A stretch of 8,430 bases of DNA from Candidatus Kapaibacterium sp. GTDB lineage: Bacteria > Bacteroidota > Ignavibacteria > Kapaibacteriales > Kapaibacteriaceae. The notes under the pieces were generated by a model, which saw nothing but the letters and a program-made list of their open reading frames with translations, was not told where the DNA came from and made no database searches. Where the stretch lies: the NCBI GenBank assembly GCA_030830285.1, contig JAURNF010000136.1, positions 1-8,430 of the forward strand, read 5' to 3'. Below are positions 6,442-8,430 of this stretch, in pieces. Every line of letters begins with the position of its first letter. Position 1 is the first letter of the stretch. The position numbers were made by a program, and so were the translations under genes.

Positions 6442-6869
6442 GGCAGCATCACGGATTGTTCGTATGTCATCGCTTCCCCATCACGAGTCCAGCTGATGAT
6501 AGCACGCCAATTGCCCCGCATGTCGCGTGACAGGGGCAACGATACAGTGCCGTCAGATTGAATCTCGCCGGAAAGATGTTGATCTCGAGCTGGATTATCC
6601 GGACGATAGAGGTGGACGTGCACCTTACCTGATGATGCGTGCGGCATACCAACACAAAGACTACCGTCTTCAACTCGCAGCGTCACACCAGATGCGCGAC
6701 CCCGTTGAAGCGCTGCTTGTGCTGCTGTCGTTCGTAATGACTCTTGGTAATAGTCATCTCTGACTAAGTCAACTCGCTGCGTCATTGCAAAGGCAACAAA
6801 TCCAAGCGTCGATAATGCGAATGCTGTATAGACAAGTCCAATCCGCCAGCCCCAATGAAAGCGCGACAT
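6438..6869 (-). CDS. fixH: FixH family protein, cbb3 oxidase biogenesis
   Basis: A 143-residue single-pass membrane protein needed in other bacteria for making active cbb3-type cytochrome c oxidase, probably acting with the CcoI copper ATPase. One N-terminal anchor helix spans about residues 8-29 after MSRFHWGW. Directly after it comes the family hallmark QRVDLVRDDYYQESL (31-45). The rest forms a beta-rich periplasmic domain with HVHLYRPDNPARDQ, and GNWRAIISWTRDG near the end. The start ATG 6869 lies 5 bp after the ccoG stop and is served by GGGAG 8 nt upstream, located over the end of ccoG. Its stop overlaps the SafE-like GTG. With the ccoG 5' end disrupted by an IS, transcription reaching fixH may be altered. 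Confidence 0.9.
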   Translation of the reverse strand: MSRFHWGWRIGLVYTAFALSTLGFVAFAMTQRVDLVRDDYYQESLRTTAAQAALQRGRASGVTLRVEDGSLCVGMPHASSGKVHVHLYRPDNPARDQHLSGEIQSDGTVSLPLSRDMRGNWRAIISWTRDGEAMTYEQSVMLP

Positions 6870-6874
6870 GTCAA

Positions 6875-8311
6875 TTACTCCCGAGGACCAATAAATGTGG
6901 TTTCGAATGTTCGTAACACGGTTCCACGAGAACGCAGGACCAGTTGAAGCGTCTCATCGCCCGTTCGTCCAGATCGTGCCGTCCGAATGATGATCAGTCG
7001 GCCTTCCATCTTTTGTTCAGCCTTGACCTGCGGCGGTAGGTTGAGAGGTTTAATCTCATACCCCGTCGGAGATACCACGATCAGCTCATACGGGAGGTCT
7101 TCAGAGGTCTTGTTGATGATGTTGAGAGCATAGAAGTTGGCTGTTCCTTCTTTCATCACCGTCCACGTTGATCTCGGCTGCCGAAGCAGTACGACATCCA
7201 AGTCGCTTCTCGTTGCAAACAGAACGCCAACGGCCAGGATGAACACACACCACACGGCGAGATACGCCTTAATACGACGCGTAAAGACCTGCGATGTACC
7301 ATGCTCTACGGCGTTAAGACTGCTATAGCGAATGAGTCCGCGATCCATCCCAACTTTGTCCATGACCTCATCACATGCATCAATACATGCAGTGCAATTC
7401 ACACACTCGAGTTGAATTCCATTGCGAATGTCAATACCCGTGGGACAAACCGTTACGCATTGGTGACAGTCGACGCAGTCCCCAGCCCCAGCAGCACGCT
7501 GCACTCGCCCATCACCATGTTGCTTACGTGACGCTGTATCAGCCTTCGTCCATTTACTCCGCGACTCGCCACGCTTGTAATCATACGTCACTGCAACAGT
7601 GTTCTCGTCTACCAGCGCCGACATATACCTTCCGTACGGACAAGCAATAAGACATGCCTGCTCACGGAAGCGATAGAACACCATGAAGAACACAAACGTG
7701 AAAAACACCAGACCTACAAACAGCTCAAGATGTGCCAGTGGTCCATCTACCACATACGACAAGAGACGATCACTCGAGATCACATATGACAGGAACACAT
7801 TTGCGATACCGAAGCTCAACGCCGCAAACACCACAATCTTGACAATGGCCCGCCAGGCTCGGTCGAATGTCCATGGACCATTGCGGCGCTGCGCCTGCTC
7901 CTTGGGTCCACCCTCGATCATCCACTCAATCTTCCTGAATATCATCTCCATGAACACCGTTTGCGGACATAGCCATCCACACCAGATACGACCGAGTGTT
8001 GCAGTGAACAGTACAATCGTGATCACGCCTGTAAGAAAGAGCAATGCAACGAGATAGAAGTCATTTGGCCAGAATGGAATGCCAAAGAAGACGAATTCAC
8101 GTGTAAGAATGTTCAGTAGGATGAACTGATGCCCGCCCACTTTTACGAAGGGGGCGAGCACCAGAAATCCGATTAACACGATTGATACGATCGTCCGCCA
8201 TGTGGTGTACCGGCCATGCGGCTTGCGAGCATAGATCCAGCGACGGCGCCCGTTAGGCTGGATACTCGCAAGCTCTGCACGGAACCGTTCATGATCTTCA
8301 ACAAGATCGAG
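6875..8311 (-). pseudogene. ccoG: CcoG (RdxA/FixG) cbb3 oxidase assembly ferredoxin, 5' end removed by an IS
   Basis: Membrane-bound polyferredoxin that in other bacteria reduces Cu(II) for cbb3 oxidase assembly. Counting from the first host codon at 8311, 478 residues remain: cytosolic ERFRAEL, then RRRWIYARKPHGRYTTWRT (26-44), a first helix up to APFVKVGG, several further helices, CGWLCPQTVFMEMIFRKIEW (111-130), CLIACPYGR (220-228), two 4Fe-4S clusters in GDCVDCHQCVTVCP (277-290) and LECVNCTACIDAC (301-313), another helix (about 350-365), and a C-terminal Ig-like FixG domain. All cluster cysteines are present and no internal stop was found. The frame has no ATG, GTG or TTG between its stop at 8375-8377 inside the IS and GTG 8179, which falls within the first helix. 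The native start and probably only a few residues are lost. The gene is interrupted rather than decayed. Confidence 0.88.
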
Positions 8312-8333
8312 ATTGACCTGCTCCCCAAAAATG

Positions 8334-8360
8334 CTACCAACTGAAATGATAGTTTGGTAG
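8334..8360 (+). repeat. Inverted repeat in the IS leader (possible stem-loop)
   Basis: CTACCAA (8334-8340) and TTGGTAG (8354-8360) are perfect 7-bp inverted arms with a 13-base loop, extendable by one G-U pair in plus-strand RNA. The structure would end just before the transposase ribosome site. IS elements often carry leader hairpins that limit translation from outside transcripts; that role is inferred. Confidence 0.4.
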
Positions 8361-8364
8361 TTGG

Positions 8365-8370
8365 AAGGAG
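8365..8370 (+). promoter_or_regulatory. Strong Shine-Dalgarno AAGGAG for the IS transposase
   Basis: AAGGAG lies 6 nt before the ATG at 8377, a near-ideal ribosome site. It fixes the orfA start and contrasts with the weak or missing sites in front of the host genes, in keeping with a mobile gene of separate history. Confidence 0.7.
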
Positions 8371-8376
8371 CATATC

Positions 8377-8430
8377 ATGGGACGAAAGCATCATACGGAA
8401 GAGCAGATCATTGGGATCTTGCGTGCAGCC
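8377..8430 (+). CDS. IS3-family transposase OrfA, N-terminal 18 residues (runs off the right edge)
   Basis: The visible protein MGRKHHTEEQIIGILRAA matches the start of IS3-family OrfA (InsE/HTH_Tnp_1-type) proteins, which open with a short basic stretch, then (Y/H)(T/S)EEQII and a first helix leading to the helix-turn-helix that binds the terminal repeats. In complete elements OrfA is about 90-100 residues, and OrfB with the DDE catalytic domain is made by -1 frameshifting; none of that is in view, so intactness cannot be judged. It is the only gene on the plus strand of this window, divergent from ccoG, and has a strong Shine-Dalgarno site. Confidence 0.8.
   Translation, partial: MGRKHHTEEQIIGILRAA

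Larger units (their letters stand above)
8314..8430 (+). mobile_element. Left end of an IS3-family insertion sequence (right part outside the window)
   Basis: The recognisable CcoG coding similarity stops here and an IS3-type left end begins. The first bases, TGACCTGCTCCCC, start with TG and resemble the terminal repeats of IS3-family members, particularly those of the IS407/IS51 type. They are followed by a 63-bp leader and the transposase orfA start at 8377. The exact edge could shift by a few bases, because the right end and target duplication (normally 3-5 bp) are not in view. The element is oriented opposite to ccoG and sits on its 5' end. The subgroup assignment is from memory of terminal sequences and is tentative. 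Confidence 0.75.

Noticed and set aside
6875..8179. Calling ccoG as an intact 434-residue gene from GTG 8179
   Set aside because: The 44 codons upstream encode conserved CcoG sequence (RWIYARKPHGRY and the start of the first helix), so 8179 is internal. The gene is better described as 5' interrupted.
8313..8318. TTGACC at the host/IS junction as a -35 box for the transposase
   Set aside because: No acceptable -10 hexamer follows at 16-18 bp spacing.
8173..8394. Minus-strand 73-codon open frame spanning the ccoG/IS junction
   Set aside because: It is out of frame with the clear CcoG homology, crosses from IS into host sequence and has no recognisable protein character.
1..8430. tRNA, rRNA, CRISPR array, riboswitch, phage or defence genes
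   Set aside because: I saw no clover-leaf, regular spaced repeats or recognisable proteins of these kinds. Coding density leaves no gap longer than about 90 bp.

Overview
The window reads as a stretch of chromosome from an aerobic or microaerobic, Gram-negative bacterium of the Bacteroidota/FCB superphylum with roughly 50% GC. Three things point there. Three intergenic gaps each carry an exact TAnnTTTG, the -7 promoter element known from Bacteroidota. Shine-Dalgarno sites are weak or absent in front of most host genes. The gene set combines cbb3-oxidase maturation genes (ccoG, fixH, a SafE-like membrane protein), a separate alpha/beta E1 of a 2-oxoacid dehydrogenase, and GT9/GT4 glycosyltransferases that suggest a lipopolysaccharide-type outer layer. 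The phylum call is inference from these signals, not from a database match.

All host genes lie on the minus strand, so transcription runs from high to low coordinates. From the right edge: (1) the left end of an IS3-family insertion sequence, with the first 18 codons of its orfA on the plus strand (8314-8430); (2) ccoG, whose start codon is gone because the IS sits on its 5' end, followed by fixH and a SafE-like gene, tightly packed with a 5-bp gap and a 4-bp overlap; (3) a monoheme cytochrome c with its own putative promoter and a strong hairpin terminator; (4) E1-alpha and E1-beta of a 2-oxoacid dehydrogenase, with a putative promoter overlapping the preceding terminator; (5) a small antibiotic-biosynthesis-monooxygenase-like (ABM-like) protein with its own putative promoter, a GT4 and a GT9 glycosyltransferase overlapping by 8 bp, and the N-terminal third of aspartyl-tRNA synthetase running off the left edge.

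Functionally, ccoG, fixH and the SafE-like gene form the assembly part of a cbb3-type cytochrome c oxidase locus, and the small cytochrome c next to it is a plausible periplasmic electron carrier. The E1 pair makes the decarboxylating component of a pyruvate or branched-chain 2-oxoacid complex whose E2 and E3 are not in the window. The two glycosyltransferases probably act on cell-surface glycans. Coding density is very high and no gene-free stretch reaches 300 bases. The most notable event is the IS insertion that removes the ccoG start codon. I saw no novel defence, CRISPR, RNA-gene or phage system.
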